From contig VGQR01000019.1 in the NCBI GenBank assembly GCA_016882345.1, positions 1 through 14,116 of the forward strand: a stretch of 14,116 nucleotides of DNA, read 5' to 3'. Each line of letters begins with the position of its first letter. Position 1 is the stretch's first letter. Below are positions 6,721-14,116 of the stretch, piece by piece. The translations under genes were made by a program, and so were the position numbers. A model generated the notes under the pieces. The model was not told the origin of the DNA. It ran no database searches and worked only from the letters and a program-made list of their open reading frames with translations. The DNA is from Cyanobacteria bacterium K_DeepCast_35m_m2_023. Lineage in GTDB: Bacteria > Cyanobacteriota > Cyanobacteriia > PCC-6307 > Cyanobiaceae.

Positions 6721-7136
6721 CGACGCACGAGCTCCCGCAGCGGGACCTGATCGAGGCTGTCTGCCGGCAAACCCAGCTGCCTGGCCACGCAGCGCTTGCT
6801 GACGCTTTCGCTGGCTGCTCCGAAGCGGCCAGCCCACATCTCGCGCAGCACCTCGAAGCCGCGGCCACTGCGCTCGGTCTCTTCGATCAGGCAGCGGCTG
6901 GTGGGTCTGGCCAGGGCACTGCAGGGCCCCTGCACAAGGCGGCCGAGCTGGGCATCGTCAGCGGCCAGCTGCTGAACGCAGGCTTGGCTGAGGCGTTCCT
7001 CGAGCCGTGGCTGCATCCAATCCAGCAGCGGCCGCAGCAGACCCGCCCTGGCTGGTGTCGTCGCGGTCTGCAGCACCCAGGCCCCTCCCAGGGTCAGGCA
7101 GATCAGGGTGGTGAACGGCGAGCTGGTGCGCGGCAA
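6696..7136 (-). CDS. Exported small cysteine-containing protein of unknown function
   Basis: I do not recognise this family. With a TTG start at 7136 the product is 146 residues and begins with a good signal peptide: PRTSSPF, then hydrophobic TTLICLTLGGAWVL, then cleavage after ATTPARA at about residue 31. The longer frame from 7373 would add 79 residues lying antisense to the acyltransferase gene, with low-complexity Arg/Pro content, so it is rejected. The mature part is helical and polar with four cysteines (C53, C72, C82, C116) and a conserved-looking core LIEETERSGRGFEVLREMW. The even cysteine number and export signal would allow disulfides. It converges on the reductase gene with a 25-base overlap and diverges from the FemAB-like gene. 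Confidence 0.6.
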   Translation of the reverse strand: MPRTSSPFTTLICLTLGGAWVLQTATTPARAGLLRPLLDWMQPRLEERLSQACVQQLAADDAQLGRLVQGPCSALARPTSRCLIEETERSGRGFEVLREMWAGRFGAASESVSKRCVARQLGLPADSLDQVPLRELVRRYSEGTRR

Positions 7137-7189
7137 TCTCGGCAGGCTGGGGGCACTGGTTAGTTTTGCGCCAAGCCGCTGCCGTGTGG

Positions 7190-8419
7190 GTGTCGATCGC
7201 TGGATTGCAAGCCCGCTGGCATCAAGGCATGGCCGAACTGCCCGAGGCCCGTTGGGATCAGCTGGTGGCCGCGGCCAGCGGCAGCTCAGTGCCATCGCCC
7301 TTCTTTCGCTGGCGTTGGTTGCACCATCTCGAGCTGAGCGGCAGCATCGTGCCGTCCCAGGGTTGGCAGCCATGCCATCTGGGTCTTTGGCGCGATGGGC
7401 AGCTTGTGGCGGTGGCTCCGCTCTACCTCAAGGGCCACAGCTACGGCGAATTTGTGTTCGATCAGAGCTTCGCCGAGCTCGCCACCCGCCTGGGTCAGCG
7501 CTACTACCCCAAGTTGGTGGGCATGAGCCCGGTGAGCCCGGTGGTGGGCTACCGCTTCTGGATCGATCCGTCCGAAGACGCCACCAGGCTGACGGCCGCG
7601 ATGCTGCGGTTGATCGATGACTTCTGCCGCGAGCATGGGATCTTCAGCCTCAATTTGCTCTACGTGGACCCCGATTGGGCGCCCCTGGCAGAGTCCGCAG
7701 GTTGCAGCCCTTGGCTCAACCAGCAGAGCACCTGGACCAATCCCGGTTTTGCCGGCTTCGACGATTACCTGGCCAGCTTCAACGCCAACCAGCGCCGCAA
7801 CATCAAGCGCGAACGGCGCGCAGTGGAGGCGGCTGGCCTGACCGTCACTCCCCTGGCCGGCGCAGCGATTCCACCTGTGTTGGTCGATCGCATGCACGAG
7901 TTCTACGCCATGCATTGCGCCCGTTGGGGTGCCTGGGGGAGCAAATATCTGACCCAGGAGTTTTTTGCGGCGGCGGCCCGCGATCTGCGTGATGACCTGG
8001 TTCTGTTTGCGGCCCATCCCCTCGGCTCCTCAGTGACCGAACCCTTGGCGATGTCCCTGTGCGTGCGAGGCGGTGGGCACATCTGGGGCCGTTACTGGGG
8101 CAGCGCCGTTGACCTCGACAACCTGCATTTCGAGGTCTGCTACTACGCCCCGATCGCCTGGGCGATCGAGCAGGGCATCCAGCACTTCGACCCCGGTGCC
8201 GGCGGCAGCCACAAGCGCCGCCGCGGTTTCGTCGCCCAGCCGCGCATCAGCTTGCACCGCTGGATCGATCCAGGCTTCACCCAGATCCTGCGCCAGTGGC
8301 TGCCGGGGGCCAACCAGCAGATGCTGCAGCAGATCGAGGCCATCAACGCCGAATTGCCGTTCACGGCTGCGTACGATCCCCCCGATGTCCCAGCCCAGCC
8401 CCCAGCCCCTGAGCCCTGA
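7190..8419 (+). CDS. FemAB-like GNAT-fold acyltransferase (PF04339 type)
   Basis: This protein of about 409 residues resembles the FemAB_like group (PF04339), predicted acyl or aminoacyl transferases of GNAT fold, often labelled peptidogalycan biosynthesis proteins; their substrates are not established. Recognisable blocks are PSPFFRWRWLHHLELSGS near the start, the lysine/arginine-rich ANQRRNIKRERRAV in the middle, GRYWGSAVDLDNLHFEVCYY, and the FDPGAGGSHKRRRGF motif with ISLHRW near the C-terminus. No transmembrane segment is evident, so it is probably cytoplasmic. The start is uncertain: candidates are TTG 7166, GTG 7184, GTG 7190 and TTG 7205. 7190 is a compromise that keeps the VSIAGLQARW beginning. 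It overlaps the next gene by 35 bases, so the two are co-transcribed. Confidence 0.8.
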   Translation: MSIAGLQARWHQGMAELPEARWDQLVAAASGSSVPSPFFRWRWLHHLELSGSIVPSQGWQPCHLGLWRDGQLVAVAPLYLKGHSYGEFVFDQSFAELATRLGQRYYPKLVGMSPVSPVVGYRFWIDPSEDATRLTAAMLRLIDDFCREHGIFSLNLLYVDPDWAPLAESAGCSPWLNQQSTWTNPGFAGFDDYLASFNANQRRNIKRERRAVEAAGLTVTPLAGAAIPPVLVDRMHEFYAMHCARWGAWGSKYLTQEFFAAAARDLRDDLVLFAAHPLGSSVTEPLAMSLCVRGGGHIWGRYWGSAVDLDNLHFEVCYYAPIAWAIEQGIQHFDPGAGGSHKRRRGFVAQPRISLHRWIDPGFTQILRQWLPGANQQMLQQIEAINAELPFTAAYDPPDVPAQPPAPEP

Positions 8420-8795
8420 GCAGCAGCGTCTGATCCATGGCCTGGATCACGACCTCTCCAAGCGCTTCATCGCCCTCGACCCAGAGGGCTACTTTTTGAT
8501 CAAGGTCGACCATGGGGCGGCCGAGCTTGTGGTCGAGCACTACAGCAATGCCATCGATGCGCGTGGCTTGGCCACCGATCCCGACACGGGCGAGGTGTTG
8601 AGTTGTCGTGGTGGCGCCGTGCGACGACCCACCGCCATTGTCCGCGGGCGCAGCGCCAAAGAACTGGGTATCGCCTTGACCGAAGGCGATGGACCCCACC
8701 GCCTGTCACGTCTGGACCATGCCCTCTATCTAGGGCGTGAACTGCAACGGGCCGAACAGTGCCTGATTGCCGGTCAGACCTACATCCAGGATTAG
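8385..8795 (+). CDS. DUF4346 family protein
   Basis: This 136-residue protein matches the cyanobacterial DUF4346 family, of unknown function. Key segments are IHGLDHDLSKRFIALDPEGYFLI, ELVVEHYSN, GLATDPDTGEVL, and the strongly conserved-looking end SRLDHALYLGRELQRAEQC. No signal peptide or membrane segment is seen. The ATG at 8385 opens 35 bases before the stop of the acyltransferase gene, in a different frame, so translation is probably coupled. The N-terminal tail up to PEQQRL is proline/serine-rich and may be non-essential. Its stop TAG shares bases with the stop of the convergent radical SAM gene (TTAG, 8792-8795). Confidence 0.8.
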   Translation: MSQPSPQPLSPEQQRLIHGLDHDLSKRFIALDPEGYFLIKVDHGAAELVVEHYSNAIDARGLATDPDTGEVLSCRGGAVRRPTAIVRGRSAKELGIALTEGDGPHRLSRLDHALYLGRELQRAEQCLIAGQTYIQD

Positions 8796-10402
8796 ACCGG
8801 CTGCAATTCCCGTTGCGGTTGCATCGGTGCGGCCGGGGGTTCTGGCGGCAGTATGGCCAGCTGTTCTTGGATCTCGCGGGTCACCACCGCCCGGTACTCC
8901 TGGAAGTGCTCGTTGTGGGCGAGGGTGACCAGGAACTGCTCGAGGTTGGCCGGATTGCGGCGGGCGATGCGGGCCAGCGAACGCCAGAAGCGGAAGCGGG
9001 TGTCGCGCTTGAACCCCTGGCGCCAGACCACCGTGGCCAGGGCGCGCAGGTCGTTGGCGGGAGGGATCGCTGGCTTGTCGGAGTTCTCGGGCTTGTAGAA
9101 GGTCTTCCAGCGCGGGGCTCCAACTTTGCCGTAGTAGTGGGTGACGCGATCGATGTATGCGTTCGGTTCGTAGAGGCGGCAGAAGGCATCCACGTATTCG
9201 TTGGCGATATCGCGGATCGGCCGGGTGGGCACGAAGTTGAGCAGGTTGGTCTGGTTCACGCCCTTGGCATCGGCCTTTCCTTGAATCAGGCGGCCTTCCT
9301 TCTCGAGCCGGTGCCAGAGGCCCGTGTTCGGTAGGGCTTGCAGCATGCCCATCATCGCGGCGGGAATGCCTGTGCGGCTCACGAAGCGCACAATGCGGTC
9401 GCCCGCGCCACTCTGCTCGCCGTCGAAGCCGATGATGAAGCCGGCCATCACGCGGATGCCATAGCTGGTGATCCGATCCACGGATTCCTCCAGCGAGCTG
9501 CGGGTGTTCTGGTGTTTGCCCGCCACCGAAAGGCTGGCTTCATCGGGGGTTTCGATGCCCAGGAACACCGCCTCAAAGCGTGCCTCGGCCATCATCCGCA
9601 TCATCTCCTCATCGGAGGCCAGATCGACCGAAGCCTCGGTGGTGAAGCTGAACGGGTAGCCCCGTTCGATCTGCCACTGCTTGATGGCGGGCAGCAGCAG
9701 CTTGGCGTTGCGCTTGTTGCCGATGAAGTTGTCGTCAACCAGGAAGATGGCCCGGCGCCAGCCCAGGTCGTAGAGCCGCTGCAGCTCGGCGACCAGCTGC
9801 TCAGGGGTCTTGGTGCGCGGTTTGCGGCCGTACAGCACGATGATGTCGCAGAATTCGCACTGGAACGGGCAACCGCGCGAGAACTGAACGCTCATCGAGT
9901 CGTAAGCGTCGAGTTCGAGCAGATCGAAGCGGGGGATCGGGGTGCCGGTCACATCCGGTTTGTCGCCATTGGCGCTGAAACGACCGCTGCGCTCGCCCCG
10001 TTCGATCGCCTCGATGAACAGGGGCAGGGTGATCTCCCCTTCATCGAGCACCTTGAAATCCGCCAGCTCGATCTCGGGTGCATCTGGCGTGGAACTGGCA
10101 AACGGACCGCCCACTGCCACAGGCAGGCCGTGCTCTTTGGCGCGCCCAATCTGCACGGCCATGTCAGCCTTCTGCACGATCATCCCCGAAATCACCACCA
10201 GCTCCGCCCAATCCCATTCGGCGGCGCTGACCTCGCGCACGTTGCGGTCGACCAGCTTCATCTCCCAATGTTGGGGGAGCAAAGCGGCCACGGTCACCAA
10301 CCCCAGGGGGGGCAGCAGGACCTTGCGGTTCACCAGCTCGAGGATCTTCTCGTAGCTCCAGAAGGTTTTGGGGAATTCCGGGTAGATGAACAGCGTGCGC
10401 AT
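8792..10402 (-). CDS. B12-binding-domain radical SAM protein (DUF4070 type)
   Basis: The 536 residues comprise an N-terminal cobalamin-binding-type domain (about 1-140; VDRNVRE, AVGGPFASS), a radical SAM core with the cluster motif C178-x3-C182-x2-C185 (RGCPFQCEFCDIIVLYG), and a C-terminal DUF4070-like region. These enzymes typically methylate unactivated carbons using SAM and cobalamin. HpnP, the hopanoid C-2 methylase, shares this architecture and much of the core motif set, but so do other cyanobacterial paralogues, so the substrate is undetermined. No hopanoid gene is adjacent. No DxHxxG cobalamin motif was seen in the N-terminal part, which is common in this class. The ATG at 10402 begins with MRTLFIYPEFPKTFW as in homologues; no Shine-Dalgarno is visible. 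Confidence 0.9.
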   Translation of the reverse strand: MRTLFIYPEFPKTFWSYEKILELVNRKVLLPPLGLVTVAALLPQHWEMKLVDRNVREVSAAEWDWAELVVISGMIVQKADMAVQIGRAKEHGLPVAVGGPFASSTPDAPEIELADFKVLDEGEITLPLFIEAIERGERSGRFSANGDKPDVTGTPIPRFDLLELDAYDSMSVQFSRGCPFQCEFCDIIVLYGRKPRTKTPEQLVAELQRLYDLGWRRAIFLVDDNFIGNKRNAKLLLPAIKQWQIERGYPFSFTTEASVDLASDEEMMRMMAEARFEAVFLGIETPDEASLSVAGKHQNTRSSLEESVDRITSYGIRVMAGFIIGFDGEQSGAGDRIVRFVSRTGIPAAMMGMLQALPNTGLWHRLEKEGRLIQGKADAKGVNQTNLLNFVPTRPIRDIANEYVDAFCRLYEPNAYIDRVTHYYGKVGAPRWKTFYKPENSDKPAIPPANDLRALATVVWRQGFKRDTRFRFWRSLARIARRNPANLEQFLVTLAHNEHFQEYRAVVTREIQEQLAILPPEPPAAPMQPQRELQPV

Positions 10403-10496
10403 GGACGGGCGGCGGGTGGGCGGACCAGAGCGCTTGCGCGTCAGCTGGATGGGAAACTAACGCTGGAAGGAAAAGAGCAGTGAACTGATGCAGAAA

Positions 10497-10519
10497 TGTT
10501 GCTGAGTGCTGCAGCAACA
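10497..10519. repeat. 8-bp inverted repeat upstream of petL
   Basis: TGTTGCTG (10497-10504) and CAGCAACA (10512-10519) are perfect arms around a 7-nt spacer. No T-run follows. It may be an operator or a leader hairpin for either divergent gene. Confidence 0.4.
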
Positions 10520-10563
10520 ACCTTGGAGCAGGCTAGGGGATCGTTTTTAGCGCTGAAGCCGCC

Positions 10564-10586
10564 TCGGCTCTGCTGTAATGAGCCGA
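10564..10586 (+). promoter_or_regulatory. Putative petL promoter with flanking 7-bp inverted repeat
   Basis: TCGGCTC (10564-10570) and GAGCCGA (10580-10586) flank TGCTGTAAT. That spacer reads as an extended -10 element (TG, one base, TGTAAT at 10574-10579). No good -35 was found at 17 nt. The ATG lies 26 nt past the -10, so the leader would be about 20 nt. Confidence 0.35.
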
Positions 10587-10605
10587 ACACATTGTTGAAA
10601 CTCCC

Positions 10606-10698
10606 ATGGGTGTGGCGATCTATCTGGGTTTGGTGGGCGGTGGACTGGCGACGGCGTTCGTCGCCACCGTGGTGTTGCGCGGCCTCAAGCTGATCTGA
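10606..10698 (+). CDS. petL: Cytochrome b6f complex subunit PetL
   Basis: A 30-codon gene encodes one hydrophobic helix. It starts MGVAIYLGLVGGGLATAF and ends RGLKLI. PetL of cyanobacteria is a single-pass subunit of about 31-32 residues that typically ends in a KLI-type motif, as here, and it stabilises the cytochrome b6f complex in the thylakoid membrane. Length, the short polar end after one helix, and the C-terminal KLI support the call. There is no Shine-Dalgarno sequence. The last 14 bases overlap the 3' end of the convergent MFS gene. A gene this short is easily missed by automatic annotation. Confidence 0.75.
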   Translation: MGVAIYLGLVGGGLATAFVATVVLRGLKLI

Positions 10699-11947
10699 GC
10701 GCGTCGGCGGGGGGCAGGCGGGTTCCGTGATGACGGATCAGCTCCTGCACCCCCAGCGCGCTCCCGACTGCACCCAGCAGGGCAAAGCAGGCGCCTAGCC
10801 CCCATTGCAGGGTCAGACCAGCGGCCAGCAGCCCACTGAGGCCCCCGCCACCCAGGAAGGCGATCTGGCTCAAGCCGGCGATTCGCCCGCGAATGCGTTG
10901 GGCGGCCCCGATCTGGGCAATCAGATTGGTGCCGGCCAGCAGACTGGCCGTGCCGGCACCGATGACAAAGGTCATGGCTAGCCCGACGATCGGGTTCAGG
11001 CTGCTGGCCAGTCCCAGTTGTGCCAAGCCGGTGATCAGGGTGCAGAACCCCAGCAGCAGCCCGGGTCGGCTGCTGAGGCCACGGCTGTAACGCTGCAGCA
11101 CTAAGCCACCGCAGATGCTGCCAGCGGCCAGCACGGCTGTGAAGTTGCCCAGAGCCTGCGGGCTTGCTCCGACCACCCGCCTCGCCATCAGCGGTGCGAG
11201 GCCCGGATGAAAAAAAACCGCCAGGCATGCCAGAGCACTGAATCGCAGCACATGGCGCAGCACGGGTCCGCATTGGCGCCAGGCGGTGATCAGTGTGGCG
11301 TCCGAGCTGCTCTGGCCAGCTTCGCTGCCGCTGCGCTCCTCGGCGTCGCGGTTGGGCACCAACAGCCAGATGATCGTCGCCACCGGCAACAGATAAGTGG
11401 CCGCATCGAGGGCCAGCGCGGTGGTGGCCCCGCTGAGCGCCAACAGCCAGCCGCCTACGGGTGGGCCCACCAATTTGCCCACGTTGAACACCACCGAAAA
11501 GCTGGCCAGGTAGGGCGCCAGCTGATCGGGGCTGTCCACCAGCAGGGCGCAGTATTTGCTGCGCGCCGTCAGCTCATAGGTGCTGGCGATCCCCACCAGC
11601 AAGGTGCTGAGCAGCAGCAGAGCCATCTGTGCTTCTGCTGTGGCCAAGGGAATGGCCACGGCGCCCAGCACCCCGGCGCCGAACAGGCCCCACTGGGCTC
11701 GGATCAGCACCCGTTCGCTGCCCAGGCGGTCGGTGAGGACCCCGGCAGGACCACTCACCAGGAGCGATGGCAAGGCCAGCGCTGCAAAGTGCAGAGCCAG
11801 CAGCAGGGGGTTGTTGCTGCCGTTGATCAGGATCCACCCCTTGGCGGTCAGCCCGGCGAACGAGCCGGCCGTGCTCACACCGGAGGCGACCAGAAAGGTG
11901 GTGCGCTGATGAAGCCGCAGTGTGCTGATCAGGGTGGTTTGGCTCAA
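10685..11947 (-). CDS. MFS transporter
   Basis: The 420-residue protein has about twelve hydrophobic segments and the layout of the major facilitator superfamily, closest in style to the MFS_3/EntS-like exporters. TM1 starts near [15 protein letters not shown], the loop motif [21 protein letters not shown] after the second helix is the family's signature A region, and a polar central loop ([18 protein letters not shown]) separates the two six-helix halves. The substrate is unknown. The start is a TTG at 11947 that overlaps the rimO stop as TTGA; no ATG exists near the N-terminus. GGAG lies 11 nt upstream (complement of 11959-11962). The 3' end overlaps petL by 14 bases. Confidence 0.9.
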   Translation of the reverse strand: MSQTTLISTLRLHQRTTFLVASGVSTAGSFAGLTAKGWILINGSNNPLLLALHFAALALPSLLVSGPAGVLTDRLGSERVLIRAQWGLFGAGVLGAVAIPLATAEAQMALLLLSTLLVGIASTYELTARSKYCALLVDSPDQLAPYLASFSVVFNVGKLVGPPVGGWLLALSGATTALALDAATYLLPVATIIWLLVPNRDAEERSGSEAGQSSSDATLITAWRQCGPVLRHVLRFSALACLAVFFHPGLAPLMARRVVGASPQALGNFTAVLAAGSICGGLVLQRYSRGLSSRPGLLLGFCTLITGLAQLGLASSLNPIVGLAMTFVIGAGTASLLAGTNLIAQIGAAQRIRGRIAGLSQIAFLGGGGLSGLLAAGLTLQWGLGACFALLGAVGSALGVQELIRHHGTRLPPADALRSA

Positions 11948-13323
11948 ACCCGTGCGGGCTCCAGCTGTCCACGGACCGCGTCGACCATGGCGCCCGCCCC
12001 CACCACTTCACCGATCAAGTCGTAGGTCTCTGCTGCAGTGATGCGCACCGGCACCATCGTCCCCGGTGCGGCGCAGAGACCGCCGGGCCCGGGCACGACG
12101 CGCACCTCGCCATCCACGTCGGGGGCGAAGCGGGCGCAGCGCCCCAGCATCTCGCCTGTGCTGGGGTTCTCCTGCTCAATCAGCACATCGACGATGCGCC
12201 CCACCCAGGCGGTGTTGCGGGCGGCGGCGATCGGCTGTTGCAGTGCCATCAGCCGGTCCTTGCGCTCCGCTGCCACCTCGGCCGGCACCTGATCCGGGAG
12301 CTCTGCCGCAGGTGTTCCCTCTTCAGCAGAGAAGGTGAACACCCCCACATGGTCGAACTGCTGTTCGGCCACAAAGGCGAGCAGGTGCTCGAAGTGCGCC
12401 TCGGTTTCGCTCGGGAACCCCACGATGAAGGTGGTGCGAAGTACGGCCTCGGGCAGTTGCTCGCGAATGCGCGCCAGCAGTCCGGCTGTGACGTCGGCTT
12501 GCCAGGGTCGGTTCATCGCTCGCAGCACCTCGGGGTGGCTGTGCTGCAGCGGCAGATCCAGGTAGGGCAGCACATTCGGCACCTCGCGGTAGGCCGCCAG
12601 CACCGCGGGCGTCAGGCCGGTCGGGTAGGCGTAGTGCACCCGGATCCAGGGGATCTCGACCTCACCCAGGGCCCTCAGCAGCTCGGCCAGCTGGGGCTTG
12701 CCATAGAGGTCGAGGCCGTAATTGGTGGTGATCTGGCTGATGAGCACCAGCTCCTTCACCCCCTGGGCCGCCAGGGTCTGGGCCTCGGCCACGATGCTTT
12801 CGATCGGCCGCGAGCGCTGGTCGCCCCGCAGCTTCGGAATGATGCAGAAGGCGCAGCGGTAGTCGCAGCCTTCAGCCACCTTCAGGTAGGCGATGGCCTC
12901 GCTGGTGGTGCGGTAGCGCGGCAGGTGCTCGTCGCCCACAAAGGTGGGGTTGGCACTCACCTGGTTCACGCGCTCACCGGCTTCCACCCGTTCCAGGACG
13001 CTGACGATGTGCTGGTAGTCGCCGGTGCCGACGATCGCTTTGGCTTCCGGCAGGCTCTCAAGCAGCTCCTCTTGAAAATGCTGGGCGAGGCAGCCGGCAA
13101 TGATCAGTTCTTTGCCCGCTTCGGCCAACTCCACCAGGGTGCGCACCGATTCTTCGCGCGCGTCCTGGATGAAACTGCAGGTGTTGACCACCACGACCGA
13201 GGCGTCGCTTTCATCGGCGCTGACTCCGTAACCAGCCTCTGCCAACAGGCCCAGCATGTGTTCGGTGTCAACCCGATTCTTTTCGCAGCCCAGGTGGGCA
13301 AAGGCCACGGTTGGCTTGGTCAT
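11944..13323 (-). CDS. rimO: Ribosomal protein uS12 methylthiotransferase RimO
   Basis: RimO adds a methylthio group to an aspartate of ribosomal protein uS12 using two 4Fe-4S clusters. The 459 residues show the N-terminal UPF0004 domain with C13, C49 and C78 ([25 protein letters not shown]), the radical SAM motif C153-x3-C157-x2-C160 ([10 protein letters not shown]), and a C-terminal TRAM domain. LGCEKNRVD and [10 protein letters not shown] favour RimO over MiaB. The ATG at 13323 ([13 protein letters not shown]) is preferred to an in-frame ATG at 13356, which would add eleven residues of no family resemblance. The stop TGA overlaps the TTG start of the MFS gene, so the two form an operon. 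The promoter probably lies in the short gap shared with the VKOR gene. Confidence 0.93.
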   Translation of the reverse strand: MTKPTVAFAHLGCEKNRVDTEHMLGLLAEAGYGVSADESDASVVVVNTCSFIQDAREESVRTLVELAEAGKELIIAGCLAQHFQEELLESLPEAKAIVGTGDYQHIVSVLERVEAGERVNQVSANPTFVGDEHLPRYRTTSEAIAYLKVAEGCDYRCAFCIIPKLRGDQRSRPIESIVAEAQTLAAQGVKELVLISQITTNYGLDLYGKPQLAELLRALGEVEIPWIRVHYAYPTGLTPAVLAAYREVPNVLPYLDLPLQHSHPEVLRAMNRPWQADVTAGLLARIREQLPEAVLRTTFIVGFPSETEAHFEHLLAFVAEQQFDHVGVFTFSAEEGTPAAELPDQVPAEVAAERKDRLMALQQPIAAARNTAWVGRIVDVLIEQENPSTGEMLGRCARFAPDVDGEVRVVPGPGGLCAAPGTMVPVRITAAETYDLIGEVVGAGAMVDAVRGQLEPARV

Positions 13324-13397
13324 GGACGGGTGGGCCTGGGGATGAGCCAGTTCCACCCTATGGGACAGGGCTGCGAGAATCCGTTTCGATCCGCCCT

Positions 13398-14116
13398 GTG
13401 GATGTGACCTCCAGTCGCCTCAGCGAACGCCTCCACACGCAGCGGCGCCGGCCTGAATCCGGGCGGCGCTGGGTGCGGGTGGTGATGGCCGTGCTGGCCA
13501 CCATCGGCGCCATCGATACCGGTTCGATCACGCTCCAGAAATGGGGCGTGATCGGCTCCCTCAGTTGCAGCAGCCAGGGATTCTTCGGTTGCAATGGCTG
13601 CGTCAAGGTGCTGTCCAGCGCCTGGGGCACCCTGCTAGGCCAACCCTTGGCGTTGTTCGGCTTTCTGGCCTACAGCGCGATGCTGTTGCTGGCCCTGGCG
13701 CCCCTGGTGATCCAGGGGGATCTCCGGATCAAGCTGCAGGCAGCCTGCCGCTGGGGGGCGTTTGTGCTGGCGATCGCCATGGCCGTGTTCAGTCTGGTGC
13801 TCGTCGGGGTGATGGCCTTTGCGATCCGCGATTGCTGTCCCTTCTGTGTGCTTTCGGCTGTCCTTAGCTTGAGCCTGTTTGTGCTGAGCCTGCTGCAGGG
13901 CGATTGGCTTGATCGTGGCCAACTGTTGTTCCGGGGCATCCTCGTGGCCCTGGTGGTGTCGGTGGTTGGCCTGGGTTGGGCAGCGGCCGTCAACCAACCG
14001 TCGGTCCTCAGCACCAAGGGAGCGCCGATTCCCGTCACCAGCATCAGCACCCCCAGCACCATCGCCCTGGCTGAGACGATTACGGCATCGGGTGGCGTGA
14101 TGTACTCCGCCTACTG
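13398..14116 (+). CDS. VKOR family disulfide-forming membrane protein, 3' end outside the window
   Basis: The reading frame stays open to the window end, giving about 239 residues. It resembles cyanobacterial VKOR homologues, which oxidise cysteines of a fused thioredoxin-like partner and pass electrons to quinone. Visible features are an N-terminal helix ([21 protein letters not shown]), the loop cysteines C57 and C68 in SLSCSS and [14 protein letters not shown], further helices, and the redox motif C147-x-x-C150 in DCCPFC. The frame ends at about GGVMYSAY, where the thioredoxin-like domain begins; its CxxC would lie just past the edge. The start is a GTG at 13398 ([12 protein letters not shown]); GTG 13404 and ATG 13485 are alternatives. 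It diverges from rimO across 74 bases. Confidence 0.85.
   Translation, partial: MDVTSSRLSERLHTQRRRPESGRRWVRVVMAVLATIGAIDTGSITLQKWGVIGSLSCSSQGFFGCNGCVKVLSSAWGTLLGQPLALFGFLAYSAMLLLALAPLVIQGDLRIKLQAACRWGAFVLAIAMAVFSLVLVGVMAFAIRDCCPFCVLSAVLSLSLFVLSLLQGDWLDRGQLLFRGILVALVVSVVGLGWAAAVNQPSVLSTKGAPIPVTSISTPSTIALAETITASGGVMYSAY
13770..13777. repeat. HIP1-type octamer GCGATCGC
   Basis: A single GCGATCGC, the highly iterated palindrome of many cyanobacteria, lies inside the VKOR gene. No other copy was noticed by eye, so it is not abundant here, which fits the Synechococcus/Cyanobium clade better than HIP1-rich groups. Confidence 0.5.

Larger units (their letters stand above)
10403..10605. other. Divergent intergenic region between the radical SAM gene and petL
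   Basis: This 203-base gap must hold both divergent promoters. It is AT-richer than its flanks around 10450-10500. It contains two inverted repeats (10497-10519 and 10564-10586), listed separately. No open reading frame or RNA gene is evident in it. Confidence 0.6.

Noticed and set aside
7137..7373. Long N-terminal extension of the small exported protein on the minus strand
   Set aside because: It is antisense to the acyltransferase gene, Arg/Pro-rich, and would hide a clear signal peptide that starts at the TTG at 7136.
9338..10483. Long plus-strand open frame antisense to the radical SAM gene
   Set aside because: Same reason: His/Gln/Ala-rich shadow of a well-supported enzyme on the other strand.
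12238..13407. Long plus-strand open frame antisense to rimO
   Set aside because: It is a shadow of a GC-rich gene; its translation is His/Gln/Gly-rich without domain features, while the minus strand encodes a full RimO.

Overview
The window looks like a chromosomal segment of a high-GC picocyanobacterium of the Synechococcus/Cyanobium group. The evidence is a set of cyanobacterial or plastid-lineage families (Ycf33/DUF751, a CRR7-like protein, the cytochrome b6f subunit PetL, a DUF6816-like exported protein, DUF4346, a VKOR-type disulfide enzyme), very tight gene packing, and only one copy of the octamer GCGATCGC noticed by eye. Family names come from recognising the translated sequences; no database was searched.

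Layout. Positions 134-2008 (+) hold a large exported protein with a FecR-like domain followed by a probable outer-membrane barrel. It is preceded by a promoter-like region with a 10-bp inverted repeat and followed by a good intrinsic terminator. Its 5' half looks AT-richer than the rest of the window. Next come ycf33-rbfA (-), a glutathione S-transferase (+), a DUF6816-like exported protein (-), a CRR7-like protein (+) and shikimate kinase (-). Then follows a two-gene unit (+) made of a tandem-domain 6-pyruvoyl/6-carboxytetrahydropterin synthase homologue and a RibD-C/DHFR-fold reductase. After that are a small exported cysteine-containing protein (-), a FemAB-like acyltransferase overlapping a DUF4346 protein (+), a B12-binding radical SAM enzyme (-), the 30-codon petL (+), an MFS transporter (-) translationally overlapping rimO (-), and a VKOR homologue (+) cut by the window end.

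Themes. Convergent neighbours overlap at their 3' ends five times, and one divergent pair shares its start codons in a single CATG. Two same-strand pairs join through a TTGA stop/start overlap. Functionally the window mixes photosynthetic electron transport and thylakoid genes (petL, CRR7-like, ycf33) with translation maturation (rbfA, rimO), aromatic and pterin metabolism, and envelope or redox folding (VKOR, exported proteins). No mobile element, CRISPR array, tRNA or rRNA was seen. The least ordinary items are the FecR-barrel protein, the tandem pterin synthase whose first domain lacks the catalytic histidine yet is coupled to a reductase, and the overlapping divergent start codons.
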